This document shows, one piece after another, positions 36,736 to 46,550 of a DNA stretch of 64,000 nt (positions within the stretch are counted from its first letter, which is position 1; each line of letters begins with the position of its first letter). Under the pieces are notes generated by a model. That model was given only the letters and a program-made list of their open reading frames with translations, ran no database searches and had not been told where the DNA came from. Made by a program: the position numbers and the translations under genes. Source of the DNA: Nostoc sp. B(2019) (lineage in GTDB: Bacteria > Cyanobacteriota > Cyanobacteriia > Cyanobacteriales > Nostocaceae); NCBI RefSeq assembly GCF_010091925.1, contig NZ_WVID01000011.1, positions 215,196-279,195 of the forward strand, in the 5' to 3' direction.

Positions 36736-38853
36736 TTACACCACCTGAAAACTGAAGCTGAGACTTGCCCAATTATTCACATCCAAGATATATGAGTCAG
36801 CAGCTATAGCATTCACTTCGGCTTTAACTGCACTAGCATTATGCAAGTCTTGTAGTAGGGCTTGTGCAACTTCTAAGGGATTTAGTAATGCGCTAATTAG
36901 TAGCTGTTGGTCAGCTGTAGAATACTTAGCTGTATCCAAAGCGGTGAGAGTTTCGCTCAAGGGAGCAGTACTGAGGATCAGTTGTTGTTCACAAAAGAAG
37001 GCTGGGCCTGGAATTACCCAATCAGATGCAGCAGCAGTAGTTTGGGGTAAGGTGAGAGTTCCGCCAGGGGTGATAACCAGTTGTGTAAGCAGGCGTTGAG
37101 TGTCTGGATTATTTGGTTCTTGGGTGGTTTGCCAAGGGTAGAAGGCAACTGCTGTCCGATTATTCTTTAATCCCAGTAAGATTAAATATACTGGGCGATC
37201 GCCTAGATTTTGCACTCGATACTGCATTCGACTACCAATAGGAACTGTAGGAATGCTGGGCGATTTGCTAATGGATTTTTCCGAACTGAGAGTTCGCAAT
37301 GTTTGCCGTTGCATAATCACGCGAGGCGATATGTTATTAATGATTTCTAAGGTTGCCTTGACTGCTAAGCCAGACGAACCTTCATTTTCTGTGAGCCGCC
37401 ATAACTTGGCTGCGAGTAAGGTTTTAAATTTCGGCGCTAATCGTTGCACAGCGACTTTCACTGCTTCCCCGGCTTCCCCAGCAGTGTTGAGAATTAGCTC
37501 ACCACCAAGGGAAAATAGGCCATAGCGACTGGGTGTTTGTTCTAGCTTACCAAGCACATAGTCAGCTGGTTGTTCTCCCGCAACGACACTAGAAACACGG
37601 GGAATGGTAGCAGCAAAGGCGCTTGTCGCATCTACCCGTTCGATTCTTTCTAATTCTGTGTCTAGAGCTACTGTTAAATCAATATTTCGAGGTAAAACCC
37701 GAACTGCTTCCTGAACAAGTTGCCCTTGTAGGGGGATTGTAGCATCAATGCTGGAGATTTGAGCTTTGGCTGTTAACCCAGTACGCGATCGCAATATTAA
37801 CTGTTCTCCCGTTAAGAGCGTCAGGCGAGAATTAACTCCGTAGTATTCCAGCACTTGGGGAGGTAGTCCTGCTAACCACAGATGGACTGTTTTCCCATCT
37901 TCTTCAACTGCTGTCACCGCTCCTTGAGCACCAATGTTAATCTCTGGGAAAAAATTCTCAGCTAAGACTCCCTTGGAATTTTTCTTGCTACTAACTAATG
38001 CTGGCTGCTGTTTGCTACCCAATTTGTATAGATAACTTTCTACATCAGAGAGAATGAATTGAATTGTTGTGGCTGGGGTAGATTCCCACAAGTGTTGTGT
38101 CAAGGCGTAAGTAAATAACCCGGCGCTAAAACCAGAAAATAGTCCTTCTTTTGCTAACTGTTTTGGATCTGAGGTAGCGGATAGGACTAGAGTATTTTGG
38201 CTGAGTGAAGTTTTAGTTTTGAGTTGTTTGAGAAAGTCGAGTTCGGCTGCTATTAGCTGTGCTTCTACTGGCTCCTGAAGGGCACGAATTCTCGATCCGA
38301 TCTGGGCTGTGCTGGGAGCGTTATAGCTAGTATCCAATACTGCCGTTACTCTGTCTGTGGGGAGCGATCGCAACAATAATAATACAGTTTCTTCTAATAA
38401 ATAGTTGACTATTTTCTCATCTTGTGATTTATTCTCACTAGCTGGTACAAGAGCATTTTGCACCGCATCCAGCGACGTTCCGCTCACACTAGTGCCGTAG
38501 CCGCTAAAGTGGAAGACAACCACATCACCAAGTTTAGCTTGGCCCAAGTGATCCAAAACAGCCGCCTCAATGAATTCCCGGCTAGCTTGTTCCTCAGTTA
38601 AAGTCAGAATATCTGAGGCTTGGAAACCAAAACGGTGAATCAACAGTTCTCTTTGCAGTTCCACATCAGTCAGACAACCACTCAGGGCTGAATGTGGGTA
38701 TTGATTGATGCCTATTAATAATGCCAGCTTCCGGGGACTGGGTTGTGCTAAGGCTTGGTAGTAGCGATTTCCCAAGTTCAACCACTCAGCCTCAGTTACC
38801 CCCAATACCGCGAGTATTGAGCCAATTGTGTGTAAAAACGTCCGCCGCTTCAT
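36736..38853 (-). CDS. Caspase-fold protein lacking the catalytic dyad (pseudo-orthocaspase)
   Basis: A 705-residue exported protein. A twin-arginine-like signal (MKRRTFLHTIGSILAVLGVT) leads to a caspase p20-like fold (about 41-250; RKLALLIGINQYPHSALSGC, then VVVFHFSGYGT). Where active enzymes have the His of SGHG there is Tyr119 (SGYG). Where they have the Cys of DxCYSG there is Ser176 (DTSYNAP). Both catalytic residues are therefore missing, the YS type of pseudo-variant described among cyanobacterial orthocaspases. The long C-terminal half (about 250-705) includes a DUF4384-like stretch (MQYRVQNLGDRPVYLILLGL, about 540-650). The basic fold is kept, so a scaffold or binding role is more likely than proteolysis. 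Confidence 0.85.
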   Translation of the reverse strand: MKRRTFLHTIGSILAVLGVTEAEWLNLGNRYYQALAQPSPRKLALLIGINQYPHSALSGCLTDVELQRELLIHRFGFQASDILTLTEEQASREFIEAAVLDHLGQAKLGDVVVFHFSGYGTSVSGTSLDAVQNALVPASENKSQDEKIVNYLLEETVLLLLRSLPTDRVTAVLDTSYNAPSTAQIGSRIRALQEPVEAQLIAAELDFLKQLKTKTSLSQNTLVLSATSDPKQLAKEGLFSGFSAGLFTYALTQHLWESTPATTIQFILSDVESYLYKLGSKQQPALVSSKKNSKGVLAENFFPEINIGAQGAVTAVEEDGKTVHLWLAGLPPQVLEYYGVNSRLTLLTGEQLILRSRTGLTAKAQISSIDATIPLQGQLVQEAVRVLPRNIDLTVALDTELERIERVDATSAFAATIPRVSSVVAGEQPADYVLGKLEQTPSRYGLFSLGGELILNTAGEAGEAVKVAVQRLAPKFKTLLAAKLWRLTENEGSSGLAVKATLEIINNISPRVIMQRQTLRTLSSEKSISKSPSIPTVPIGSRMQYRVQNLGDRPVYLILLGLKNNRTAVAFYPWQTTQEPNNPDTQRLLTQLVITPGGTLTLPQTTAAASDWVIPGPAFFCEQQLILSTAPLSETLTALDTAKYSTADQQLLISALLNPLEVAQALLQDLHNASAVKAEVNAIAADSYILDVNNWASLSFSFQVV

Positions 38854-38933
38854 AAATTAGCTATCAGTTCTCAGCCCATCAGCTAGCAGCTTAATGGGCT
38901 GAACTCTGTAGTGTAAAGTATTTGCAATCTATC

Positions 38934-40112
38934 CTAAACCGATACTTGTGTACGCATGGCTCGCGCCAACTCCGCCGCCACTTCAGGACGGGAAAATTCA
39001 GGTGGAGGTAACTCACCTCGACGCAGCATTTCCCGGACTTTCGTTCCCGACAGGTGAACGCGCTCCTCTGGTTTGCTGGGACTGGTTTTAGTCGTTGCCA
39101 TCTGCTTGGTGCGTGTACAGTAGAAAGCATGTTCAAATTTCATCGGCACAATGCCCAATTCACCAGGCGCAAACTCTTCAAAGATATACTGAGCATCGTA
39201 AGTGCCGTAATAATCGCCAACACCAGCATGATCCCGTCCGACGATAAAGTGAGTACAGCCGTAGTTTTTGCGGACTAAAGCATGGAATATTGCCTCACGA
39301 GGGCCAGCATAACGCATTGCCGCTGGATTAATTGCCAAAATCACCCGGTCTGAGGGGTAATAATGTTCCAGCAAAATTTCATAGCAACGCATCCGCACAT
39401 CAGCTGGAATATCATCTTCTTTAGTGGCCCCAACTAACGGGTGTAAAAATAGACCATCCACAGTTTCTAAAGCGCATTTTTGAATATATTCATGAGCGCG
39501 GTGGATGGGGTTACGAGTTTGAAAGCCAACAATCGTTTTCCAGCCTTTATCTTTAAACATTTGCCGTGAGGCAGCAGGATCGATTTGGTAGGTGGGAAAC
39601 TGGGAATGGGAGTCACGTTGCAATAACCAAATATCTCCTGCAAGATTTACAGAACCTTGGTTATAGACTACTTGGACACCAGGATGTTTGGCATCATCGG
39701 TGCGATAGACATTTATAGCTTCGCGGTTTTTGTCGTAGTAATATTTTTGTGTAAGCTGCAAAACCCCAATAAACTCGCCGTTGGAGTTATCCAGACGAAT
39801 CAAACCGCCTTCCTTCAAAGGGGAAGCTACTTCTTCTGTCACCGACAGTGTAATTGGTATTGACCACACAAGACCGTTGGCTAACCGCATTTGGGTGACT
39901 ACGCGATCGTAGTCTTCCTGGTTCATAAAACCCGTGAGTGGGCTAAAACCGCCGATCGCAATCATTTCTACATCAGAAACAGCTCGCTCATCAAGTTGCA
40001 CTCGTGGCAAAAAGTCGGCTTTTGAGAGAAATTCTGCTCTTTGCTCTGGTGTGGCGATCCGGTTAACCAACTCTCCACCGTGGGGGGTAATGGCATCTGG
40101 ATGGTGACTCAA
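38934..40112 (-). CDS. sat: Sulfate adenylyltransferase (ATP sulfurylase)
   Basis: A 392-residue single-domain ATP sulfurylase, which activates sulfate as [21 protein letters not shown] holds the conserved QxRN-HxxH motif, and [16 protein letters not shown] the second signature. The length fits the dissimilatory-like monofunctional form used by cyanobacteria. The start is TTG at 40112, supported by GAGGGG eight bases upstream and by the family N-terminus [20 protein letters not shown]. Confidence 0.94.
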   Translation of the reverse strand: MSHHPDAITPHGGELVNRIATPEQRAEFLSKADFLPRVQLDERAVSDVEMIAIGGFSPLTGFMNQEDYDRVVTQMRLANGLVWSIPITLSVTEEVASPLKEGGLIRLDNSNGEFIGVLQLTQKYYYDKNREAINVYRTDDAKHPGVQVVYNQGSVNLAGDIWLLQRDSHSQFPTYQIDPAASRQMFKDKGWKTIVGFQTRNPIHRAHEYIQKCALETVDGLFLHPLVGATKEDDIPADVRMRCYEILLEHYYPSDRVILAINPAAMRYAGPREAIFHALVRKNYGCTHFIVGRDHAGVGDYYGTYDAQYIFEEFAPGELGIVPMKFEHAFYCTRTKQMATTKTSPSKPEERVHLSGTKVREMLRRGELPPPEFSRPEVAAELARAMRTQVSV

Positions 40113-40302
40113 CGTAATCCCCTCTTTGCGTTAACTGCTTTTGTTTCAAACTATGTACTAACTTATCAAAATGCTGGTACGGGGAGAAAAATAGTTTAGA
40201 GAATGGAGGAAAATTTTGCAAATAGCCTCTAAGCGATGTGATTAGGTTAGGCTAAAGTTAATCCAGCCTCAATCAGAATAGTTCCTTTATTTGGAATTGC
40301 TT

Positions 40303-41070
40303 ATGACTGCTGTATCCCCCGTTGTCAAACCTGTTAGCCAAATGCGGCTAGCGCCTGGTAGTACAGTAAATATTCAGGATATAAGCTGGGAGGAATTTGA
40401 GTCTATTTTACAAGAACTGGGGGAAAAGCGATCGCTACGAGTTGCTTACAGCAAGTCTACGTTAGAAATTATATTTCCTCTACCCGAACAAGAAAAATCA
40501 AAGGACTTGATTTCGGATATTGTAAAAATCTTGCTGAAGATCGCAGGGAAAAGTTATGAACCCTTCGGTTCAACCACCTTTAAGCGGGAAAATACAGCGG
40601 GGGTAGAACCAGATGCTTGCTTCTACATCAAAAATTATCAAAGAATGATTGGTCGTCGCAAGCTGGAACCAGATGATCCGCCTCCTGATTTGGCAATTGA
40701 AACAGATGTGACATCAAAAACAACTCTTGATGCTTACGAAGCGATCGCTGTTCCAGAACTATGGATTTACGATAGTAAAAAGCTGAGGATTTATTTACTC
40801 AGCAATGGACATTACATCGAATCTGATCACAGTCCTAACTTTCCAAATATCCCTTTAACTCAAATTATTGCCGCTACAGTAGAACGAGCTTGGCAAGTAG
40901 GAACCGTACAAGCTTTGAAAGAATTTGAAGGGGCTGAACGTTTGGAAGCGATGCTTTTAGAAGGTTTAAATTCTGGGAATGCAACTGAGATAACTTCTGA
41001 CGATTGGGAAGACATCCGCCAAGCTGTGCGGGAAAGAATCGCCAAGCATAAAGGGTCAAACCAAGGTTAA
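40303..41070 (+). CDS. Uma2 family endonuclease-like protein
   Basis: A 255-residue Uma2 (DUF820) protein. It has the PD-(D/E)xK-like core with GVEPDACFYIKN, PPDLAIETDVTSKTTLDAYE and VPELWIYDSKKLRIYLL. These proteins are very numerous in cyanobacteria and of unclear function. ATG 40303 was chosen over the TTG at 40291. It is divergent from sat and convergent with the pair at 41083. Confidence 0.88.
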   Translation: MTAVSPVVKPVSQMRLAPGSTVNIQDISWEEFESILQELGEKRSLRVAYSKSTLEIIFPLPEQEKSKDLISDIVKILLKIAGKSYEPFGSTTFKRENTAGVEPDACFYIKNYQRMIGRRKLEPDDPPPDLAIETDVTSKTTLDAYEAIAVPELWIYDSKKLRIYLLSNGHYIESDHSPNFPNIPLTQIIAATVERAWQVGTVQALKEFEGAERLEAMLLEGLNSGNATEITSDDWEDIRQAVRERIAKHKGSNQG

Positions 41071-41082
41071 TAAGTAATGATT

Positions 41083-41493
41083 TTAGTCACTCTGAAACTG
41101 CAAAAATTCTAACAGCAGTAACCGCAAGTAATCTAACGTTCTAATATAACTCTTTATCTGTTCATAATTGCCATTACTGCCAAAATAAAAACTCGCAATC
41201 TGAGGTACATTTAAAACTCGCATAGCTTGTAATTGCTCAATTGCCTCGGATTGATTGACAATTTGACCGGTGGATTGAATTTGAATTGCATAACCTCTGA
41301 TATTTACTGTTAAAAGTTCAAGTTCTTCTAAAAGTGAAAATTCTTCATCCTCTGGTGGAAATTGAATAGAAATTTCTTTTCGTTCACCGCGTGTATTTTG
41401 ATAAATATTATTCAATTCTACTAATAATTGAATAATATTTTTTTTAACTAATTCTTGCTGATTTAAAATTGCTTTAGTCATCATTGACTCCAT
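41083..41493 (-). CDS. Hypothetical protein, second gene of an overlapping pair
   Basis: A 136-residue acidic, helical protein (VKKNIIQLLVELNNIYQNTR, then SLLEELELLTVNIRGYAIQI). I do not recognise a family. It overlaps the 41474 gene by about 20 bases on the same strand, so they are translationally coupled. ATG codons at 41493, 41484 and 41481 are all possible. Its small size and place after a toxin-like gene would suit an immunity or antitoxin partner, but this is a guess. Confidence 0.6.
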   Translation of the reverse strand: MESMMTKAILNQQELVKKNIIQLLVELNNIYQNTRGERKEISIQFPPEDEEFSLLEELELLTVNIRGYAIQIQSTGQIVNQSEAIEQLQAMRVLNVPQIASFYFGSNGNYEQIKSYIRTLDYLRLLLLEFLQFQSD

Positions 41494-41827
41494 AAGTAAC
41501 TATCTTTTCAGTGCCATATTGATCAGGTCTGACAATCAGATATTCATTGCTTTTACGATATACAGCTGAACTATCTCCACGATATCCAGTTTTTGGAACT
41601 CTAATCGCTCCTTTTTTATTAAAATTATGAGCTTTGCGTAGATACTTTAATGGGTCAATTCCTTTTCTATTAGCATGGTCTAAGATACTCTGGGCAACAC
41701 TCGTATAGGTGGCAGCATCCCACTCACTTATGTACTTTTGAATCTCTGCCGCCTCTTCTGAGGTATAGCTTTTTAATAACTGAATCAAAAACTGGTCAAA
41801 GATAGGTTCTTCCGGGATATATCCCAT
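41474..41827 (-). CDS. Hypothetical protein with a toxin-domain-like C-terminus
   Basis: A 117-residue protein. After a helical N-terminal half (EEAAEIQKYISEWDAATYTS, VAQSILDHANRKGIDPLKYL), the C-terminal half is basic and strand-rich: RKAHNFNKKGAIRVPKTGYR, then SAVYRKSNEYLIVRPDQYGT and KIVTYGVNDD. That half looks like small nuclease toxin domains found at the ends of polymorphic toxins, but no catalytic set can be named. It overlaps the 136-residue gene. Confidence 0.55.
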   Translation of the reverse strand: MGYIPEEPIFDQFLIQLLKSYTSEEAAEIQKYISEWDAATYTSVAQSILDHANRKGIDPLKYLRKAHNFNKKGAIRVPKTGYRGDSSAVYRKSNEYLIVRPDQYGTEKIVTYGVNDD

Positions 41828-41830
41828 TTA

Positions 41831-41867
41831 AAAATAAAAATACCCTTCCTTACAAGCGAGGAAGGGT
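41831..41867 (-). terminator. Terminator of mnmA
   Basis: On the minus strand ACCCTTCCT and AGGAAGGGT make a nine-pair stem followed by ATTTTTATTTT. It lies 38 bases beyond the mnmA stop and just before the 41827 start. Confidence 0.85.
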
Positions 41868-41904
41868 GGTTTTGCTTTATGCCAAAACAGGGTAAGAGTT
41901 ATTC

Positions 41905-42960
41905 TTAACTAAACTGTTCAATAATTCCGCCACCTAACACTCTTTCCCCGTCGTACCACACCGCAGCTTGTCCGGGGGTAATGCTGAACTGGGGTTCATC
42001 AAATACTAAGCGGACGCGGGAATTTTCCAGAGGAATCACCGTAACTGGTGTAGGCGTTGAACGATAACGAATTTGGACTTCGGCATGAATCGGGGTGGAT
42101 GGTTCGGCGATGGATACCCAGTTTACCCGTCCGACAGTGCATTCTGGCTGAGTTACCTTAGTGCGATCGCCCACAACTACTTTATTATTAACCGCATCTA
42201 ATTCAATCACATACAACGGTTCTGGGGCAGCAATTCCCAACCCTTTGCGCTGTCCAATGGTGTAGTGATGGACACCATCATGCTGTCCTAAAACTTTGCC
42301 TGCGGTATCCACAATATCGCCTGTTTTGGGCGCAAGATACTTATCCAAGAATGCCCGCATGGAACCATTACTTTCCACTAAGCATAAATCCTGACTTTCT
42401 GGCTTATCAGCAGTTTTCAGTCCGTATTCAGCGGCGATGCGGCGCGTGTCAGCTTTTTCCAGTCCACCCAAAGGAAATATAGTTGCCTTTAGTAAATCTT
42501 GAGACAAATCATAAAGGAAGTATGACTGGTCTTTGTTGCGGTCAACTGCCCTTAACAACTGGTAACGTCCATTTGATTCGTCACAGCTAATTCGTGCATA
42601 ATGACCAGTGGCAATGCGATCGCATCCCAATTCTTCACGGGCATACTGCACCATCGGCCCAAATTTCACCGTTTTATTACACTGAGAGCAAGGCAAAGGC
42701 GTGATTCCAGCACTGTAACCAGCCACCAAATAATCGACTATATGTGTTTGAAAGACATCCCGAATATCAACAATCTGATGAGGAACGCCTAGTTGTTCAC
42801 AAATATCAGCCGCGTCGATCATACCTTCAGAGCAACACTGACCTTTGCCTTTCATTAGCCAAAGAGTCAAACCAATCACTTCATAGCCCTGATGGTGCAG
42901 GATAGCAGCGGCGGTGGAACTATCAACGCCACCCGAAAGACCAACGACGACTTTTTTCAT
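41905..42960 (-). CDS. mnmA: tRNA-specific 2-thiouridylase
   Basis: A 351-residue enzyme that thiolates U34 of Lys, Glu and Gln tRNAs. The PP-loop [15 protein letters not shown], the first catalytic Cys in [14 protein letters not shown], the second in ESQDLCLVE and the C-terminal beta-barrel with [11 protein letters not shown] are all present. The length is normal. A strong terminator follows. Confidence 0.95.
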   Translation of the reverse strand: MKKVVVGLSGGVDSSTAAAILHHQGYEVIGLTLWLMKGKGQCCSEGMIDAADICEQLGVPHQIVDIRDVFQTHIVDYLVAGYSAGITPLPCSQCNKTVKFGPMVQYAREELGCDRIATGHYARISCDESNGRYQLLRAVDRNKDQSYFLYDLSQDLLKATIFPLGGLEKADTRRIAAEYGLKTADKPESQDLCLVESNGSMRAFLDKYLAPKTGDIVDTAGKVLGQHDGVHHYTIGQRKGLGIAAPEPLYVIELDAVNNKVVVGDRTKVTQPECTVGRVNWVSIAEPSTPIHAEVQIRYRSTPTPVTVIPLENSRVRLVFDEPQFSITPGQAAVWYDGERVLGGGIIEQFS

Positions 42961-43388
42961 AACCCTAAATCTTATTAGGCTACTGGCTGTTACCGACTGG
43001 GATTAAAACCCATGCAATACAACAACCTTATGGCAAAATTTTAACTTTATACAACTTTCTATTTGTGGTTTTTATGCAATCAAGGCAATGCCATGTTTAC
43101 GGAACTCGTGGTTGCCACTGGTTGTAACTCACACTTTAGAAAGTGCTTGCTCCTTTCCGGTATTTGTAATGGTGACGCTGTACTCGGCATACGAGTAGAG
43201 GCTTTTCATTCAAGCACCACACGGAAGCAGCGTGATTGTTAAATTGTAGCATACACCTCTTCAAAGCCTTACTATAAAAGCACTTCAGTTTATGGACAAC
43301 CGAATCAGCGATCAATCACTAGTCATTTTGGGAGCAACGCGAAAGGGGAGTAGGGGAGCAGAGGAGATATATTTATTTTGGCAATAAT
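42961..43388. other. Spacer between mnmA and a minisatellite
   Basis: No gene is supported. A TACTCGGCATACGAGTAG palindrome-like stretch near 43182-43199 and CAAGCACCACACGGAAGC near 43213 look like decayed repeat or insertion-sequence end material, but no transposase frame can be built from either strand. Confidence 0.4.
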
Positions 43389-43740
43389 GAGTCTTTGATA
43401 TTCGTTCATCCACCTTTGAACTCCATTAACGAGTCTTTGATACTCATTCATCCACCTTTGAACTCCGTTAACGCGTCTTTGATACTCGTTCATCCACCTC
43501 AGAACTCCGTTAACGAGTCTTTGATACTCATTCATCCACCTTTGAACTCCGTTAACGAGTCTTTGATACTCGTTCATCCATCTCAGAACTCCGTTAACGA
43601 GTCTTTGATACTCGTTCATCCATCTCAGAACTCCGTTAACGAGTCTTTGATACTCGTTCATCCACCTTTGAACTCCGTTAACGCGTCTTTGATACTCGTT
43701 CATCCACCTTTGAACTCCGTTAACGAGCCTTTGATACTCG
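43389..43740. repeat. 42-bp tandem repeat (minisatellite)
   Basis: More than eight copies of a 42-base unit with GAACTCCGTTAACGAGTCTT, then TGATACTCGTTCATCCACCT and TT. The marker GAGTCTTTGA recurs at 43389, 43431, 43473 and every 42 bases to 43725, with a few base changes per copy. Each unit contains the palindrome GTTAAC. Because 42 is divisible by three and the unit lacks stops in some frames, long frames appear on both strands; I do not call either a protein. Confidence 0.9.
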
Positions 43741-43898
43741 CGAACAAGCATAAAAACTCTACTCTTTTGCTCCCCCTGCCTCCTTCCTTCCTCCTGCCTC
43801 CCCTGCCCCCTGTATTTGTTGCCACGTAAATGAGCTAATTTCACGTAAACACTATATAGTTGCTGTAGGAAATTGCCTAGAAATGTTGTGACTATTTT

Positions 43899-44804
43899 GT
43901 GACTATTATGTCGAGTGCAATACCAAGTCAATTTATCCGCTTTCAAATGCTACTGCGATCGCCCTACAGCCCTTCGGGCATCCTACGGCGGGCGTCTCCC
44001 CTTGGGAGAAGTTCTAAACACCAGCGTCCGGCACTCAGCCTTCTCTATCTATTCGTGGGAGGAGGGTTAGCGCTGACTTATTACTCTACCCCAGCCCAAG
44101 CACAAATCTACAACAGCCGTGTTTTGCTGGCTCAACAAAGGGTAGTTGAAACTTTACCACCACCGCCAAATCTCCAACCGATTCCTTATGGTCAGCAGTC
44201 ATTACCGCAGCTAGAACCAGTACAACCAGTAGTTTATCAATATGAGCAAGACTTTCAGCCCTTCCAACCAGCACAGACTAATCAATATAGCCAGAACTTT
44301 GAGCGTTATTTAGTATACGTTGATAGTAATGACCCCCGGACACTGGAACAAATACGTCTGATTGAACCCAGAGCTTATATCCGCCAGTACCAAGGACGTA
44401 CCGTAATCCAGTCAGGAGTTTTTAGCAGAGCATCTAACGCTCAACAACGAGTTAGAGAACTGAAGTCATACGGGATCAATAGCGCCCGGATCGTCAGCTT
44501 TGCTGATGGACAGGAAGTAACTACTTCCTCCTCTTTTAGAGGCGATTCTGGTAGAGACAATTCTAGAAGGCAAGAGTCTAGATACTATGTCGCCATTCCC
44601 GCTAAAGCCGAAGAGTTAGCCGGAATCGCCGCCCGAATTAGGCAGAATCTAGGACAAAATGGCGGTGTATTTGAAAGGCTCAAACCGCGAGGGCCACACG
44701 TAGCAGTCGGGCCTTTCCCTGAGCGTTTCCAAGCAGAGGAATGGAATAAGTATTTACGGGATTATTTGGGATACGGTGATGCCAGAGTTTACTACGGAAA
44801 ATAA
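43899..44804 (+). CDS. Exported SPOR-like protein with a repeat-derived N-terminus
   Basis: A 301-residue protein. A hydrophobic signal at about 48-65 (LSLLYLFVGGGLALTYYSTP, cut after AQAQ) leads to a proline-rich section and a region with repeated short-strand motifs: RAYIRQYQGRTVIQSGVFSR, RVRELKSYGINSARIVSF and a second half ending GPFPERFQAEEWNKYL. This looks like SPOR-type peptidoglycan-binding repeats. Bases 43954-44016 of the N-terminus (YSPSGILRRASPLGRSSKH) carry a palindromic Nostoc repeat, read in frame. The start is GTG 43899 or ATG 43908. Confidence 0.7.
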   Translation: MTIMSSAIPSQFIRFQMLLRSPYSPSGILRRASPLGRSSKHQRPALSLLYLFVGGGLALTYYSTPAQAQIYNSRVLLAQQRVVETLPPPPNLQPIPYGQQSLPQLEPVQPVVYQYEQDFQPFQPAQTNQYSQNFERYLVYVDSNDPRTLEQIRLIEPRAYIRQYQGRTVIQSGVFSRASNAQQRVRELKSYGINSARIVSFADGQEVTTSSSFRGDSGRDNSRRQESRYYVAIPAKAEELAGIAARIRQNLGQNGGVFERLKPRGPHVAVGPFPERFQAEEWNKYLRDYLGYGDARVYYGK

Positions 44805-44816
44805 ATTGAGTGCTGA

Positions 44817-44844
44817 GTAGAGACGCGATTAATCGCGTCTGTAC
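44817..44844. repeat. AGACGCGATTAATCGCGTCT palindrome
   Basis: A perfect 20-base palindrome at 44821-44840 flanked by GTAG and GTAC. It follows the SPOR-like gene and is a common Nostoc intergenic element. GTGCTGAGTACTGAGT runs follow, the same type as the second insert in mfd. Confidence 0.75.
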
Positions 44845-44993
44845 AAGTGAGTGCTGAGTACTGAGTCATTAATTATTCTCATCACCCTGCTACCTCTGCT
44901 ACCCCTACTTTGAAAGTGCTAAGTCAGGAGTTAAAAGTAAAGAGTGAGGAGTTAATGTAAAACTCATAACTCATAACTCACTACTCAGGACTA

Positions 44994-46550
44994 ATGGAAG
45001 ATAGGCAAGAACAAATTTCGCAAGTGGTCGTTACTGCTGGGCAAATGCGCGATATTGAGGAGCGTATCTTTGCAGTAGGAATGCCTGTAGTGGCTTTAAT
45101 GGAAAAAGTGGCGGGGTTAATTGCGCGTCGCATTCAAGCGCTGATCCCTCATGCAAAAGAGAAATCTCGTGTCGGGATTTTAGTCGGCCCCGGCCATAAT
45201 GGGGGGGATGCTTTGGTAGTAGCCCGTGAATTACACTTTCGCGGGTATGAAGTCTGGATATATTCTTCTTTCTCAAAGCTCAAAGAATTAACTTCACAGC
45301 ACTTGCAGTATGCCCAAAGTTTGGGCATCCCAGTTTATCAAGCCATTACACAACTGCCAAATGCTGATTTTTTAATTGATGGGTTGTTTGGATTTGGTTT
45401 AGAAAGAACGCTCACAGATCCCATCGCCTCGGCAATTAATCAGCTAAATGAATTTTCTGTACCAATTATTAGTATTGATTTGCCGTCAGGTTTACACACC
45501 GATACAGGTGAGGTGTTAGGAACTGCTATTCGTGCTACTCACACGTTTTGTCTGGGTTTGTGGAAGCTGGCTTTTTTGCAAGATCAGGCTTTAGATTATC
45601 TCGGCAAAGTTGAGTTAATCGATTTTGATATTCCTTTAGCTGACGTGCAAGCTGTTCTGGGAGATACACCCAGAATTAAACGCATTACACCAGCAACGGC
45701 ACTTTTCACTCTTCCCTTACCTCGTCCACCAGTGACTCACAAGTATAAGGAAGGACATTTACTACTAATTTGTGGTTCACGCCGCTATGCTGGTGGAGCA
45801 ATTTTAACTGGTTTGGGTGCGCGGGCAAGTGGGGTGGGAATGCTTTCAATTGCTGTACCCGAATCTCTGAAACCTCTTTTAGTGTCACATTTGCCTGAAG
45901 CGCTAATTGTCGGTTGTCCAGAGACGGAAAGCGGAGCGATCGCTCACCTACAACTTCCAGAAAACACTGATTTAAGTTCTTTTAATGCGATCGCCTGTGG
46001 CCCTGGTTTAACACGAGACGCCACTCCGATTGTCCAAGAAGTCATAGAAAGCGAACGCCCTCTACTCCTCGATGCTGATGGTTTGAATATCCTGGCACAA
46101 ATGGGAACGATCCCCACTTTACAAAAGCGCCAAGCAGTAACGGTACTTACACCCCATACTGGTGAATTTCAGCGATTGTTTCCTGATGTCGCCGATGCCA
46201 AAAAAGACAGGGTAAAAGCAGTACGGGAAGCAGCGGCGCAAAGTGGTGCGGTGGTGTTGTTGAAAGGGGCAAGAACTGCGATCGCAAATCCCCAAGGTGC
46301 AGTTTGGATTAACCCCGAAAGTACTCCAGCTTTAGCCCGTGGCGGTAGTGGTGACGTGTTGACTGGGCTACTAAGTGGATTATTGGCGCAAGCTGCGACT
46401 AAACAGATTCCCATAGAGAATATTGTTGCAACTGCTGCATGGTGGCATTCTCAAGCAGGTATTTTAGCAGCCCAAGAGCGCACCGAGTTAGGTGTAGATG
46501 CGTTTACATTGACACAGTACTTAATGCAAGTCCTAAGTAAAGTTAGTTGA
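44994..46550 (+). CDS. nnrD: Bifunctional NAD(P)H-hydrate epimerase/dehydratase
   Basis: A 518-residue fusion that repairs damaged NAD(P)H hydrates. The N-terminal epimerase (YjeF_N, about 10-220) has GPGHNGGDALVVARELHFRG and the conserved FGFGL stretch. The C-terminal ADP-dependent dehydratase (about 245-515) has GSRRYAGGAILTGLGARASG, DADGLN and ARGGSGDVLTGLLSGLLAQ. Both halves are complete. The fusion is the common bacterial form. Confidence 0.94.
   Translation: MEDRQEQISQVVVTAGQMRDIEERIFAVGMPVVALMEKVAGLIARRIQALIPHAKEKSRVGILVGPGHNGGDALVVARELHFRGYEVWIYSSFSKLKELTSQHLQYAQSLGIPVYQAITQLPNADFLIDGLFGFGLERTLTDPIASAINQLNEFSVPIISIDLPSGLHTDTGEVLGTAIRATHTFCLGLWKLAFLQDQALDYLGKVELIDFDIPLADVQAVLGDTPRIKRITPATALFTLPLPRPPVTHKYKEGHLLLICGSRRYAGGAILTGLGARASGVGMLSIAVPESLKPLLVSHLPEALIVGCPETESGAIAHLQLPENTDLSSFNAIACGPGLTRDATPIVQEVIESERPLLLDADGLNILAQMGTIPTLQKRQAVTVLTPHTGEFQRLFPDVADAKKDRVKAVREAAAQSGAVVLLKGARTAIANPQGAVWINPESTPALARGGSGDVLTGLLSGLLAQAATKQIPIENIVATAAWWHSQAGILAAQERTELGVDAFTLTQYLMQVLSKVS

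Noticed and set aside
43081..43250. Possible transposase or insertion-sequence remnant between mnmA and the minisatellite
   Set aside because: No frame on either strand gives a recognisable transposase segment, and the palindromic bits are too short to define ends.
43323..43946. Long open frames on both strands through the 42-bp repeat, coding for repeated WMNEYQRLVNG-like or ILVHPPLNSVN-like units
   Set aside because: Both frames exist only because the unit is a multiple of three and lacks stops; neither has a ribosome site or a recognisable start, and the two strands cannot both be genes.
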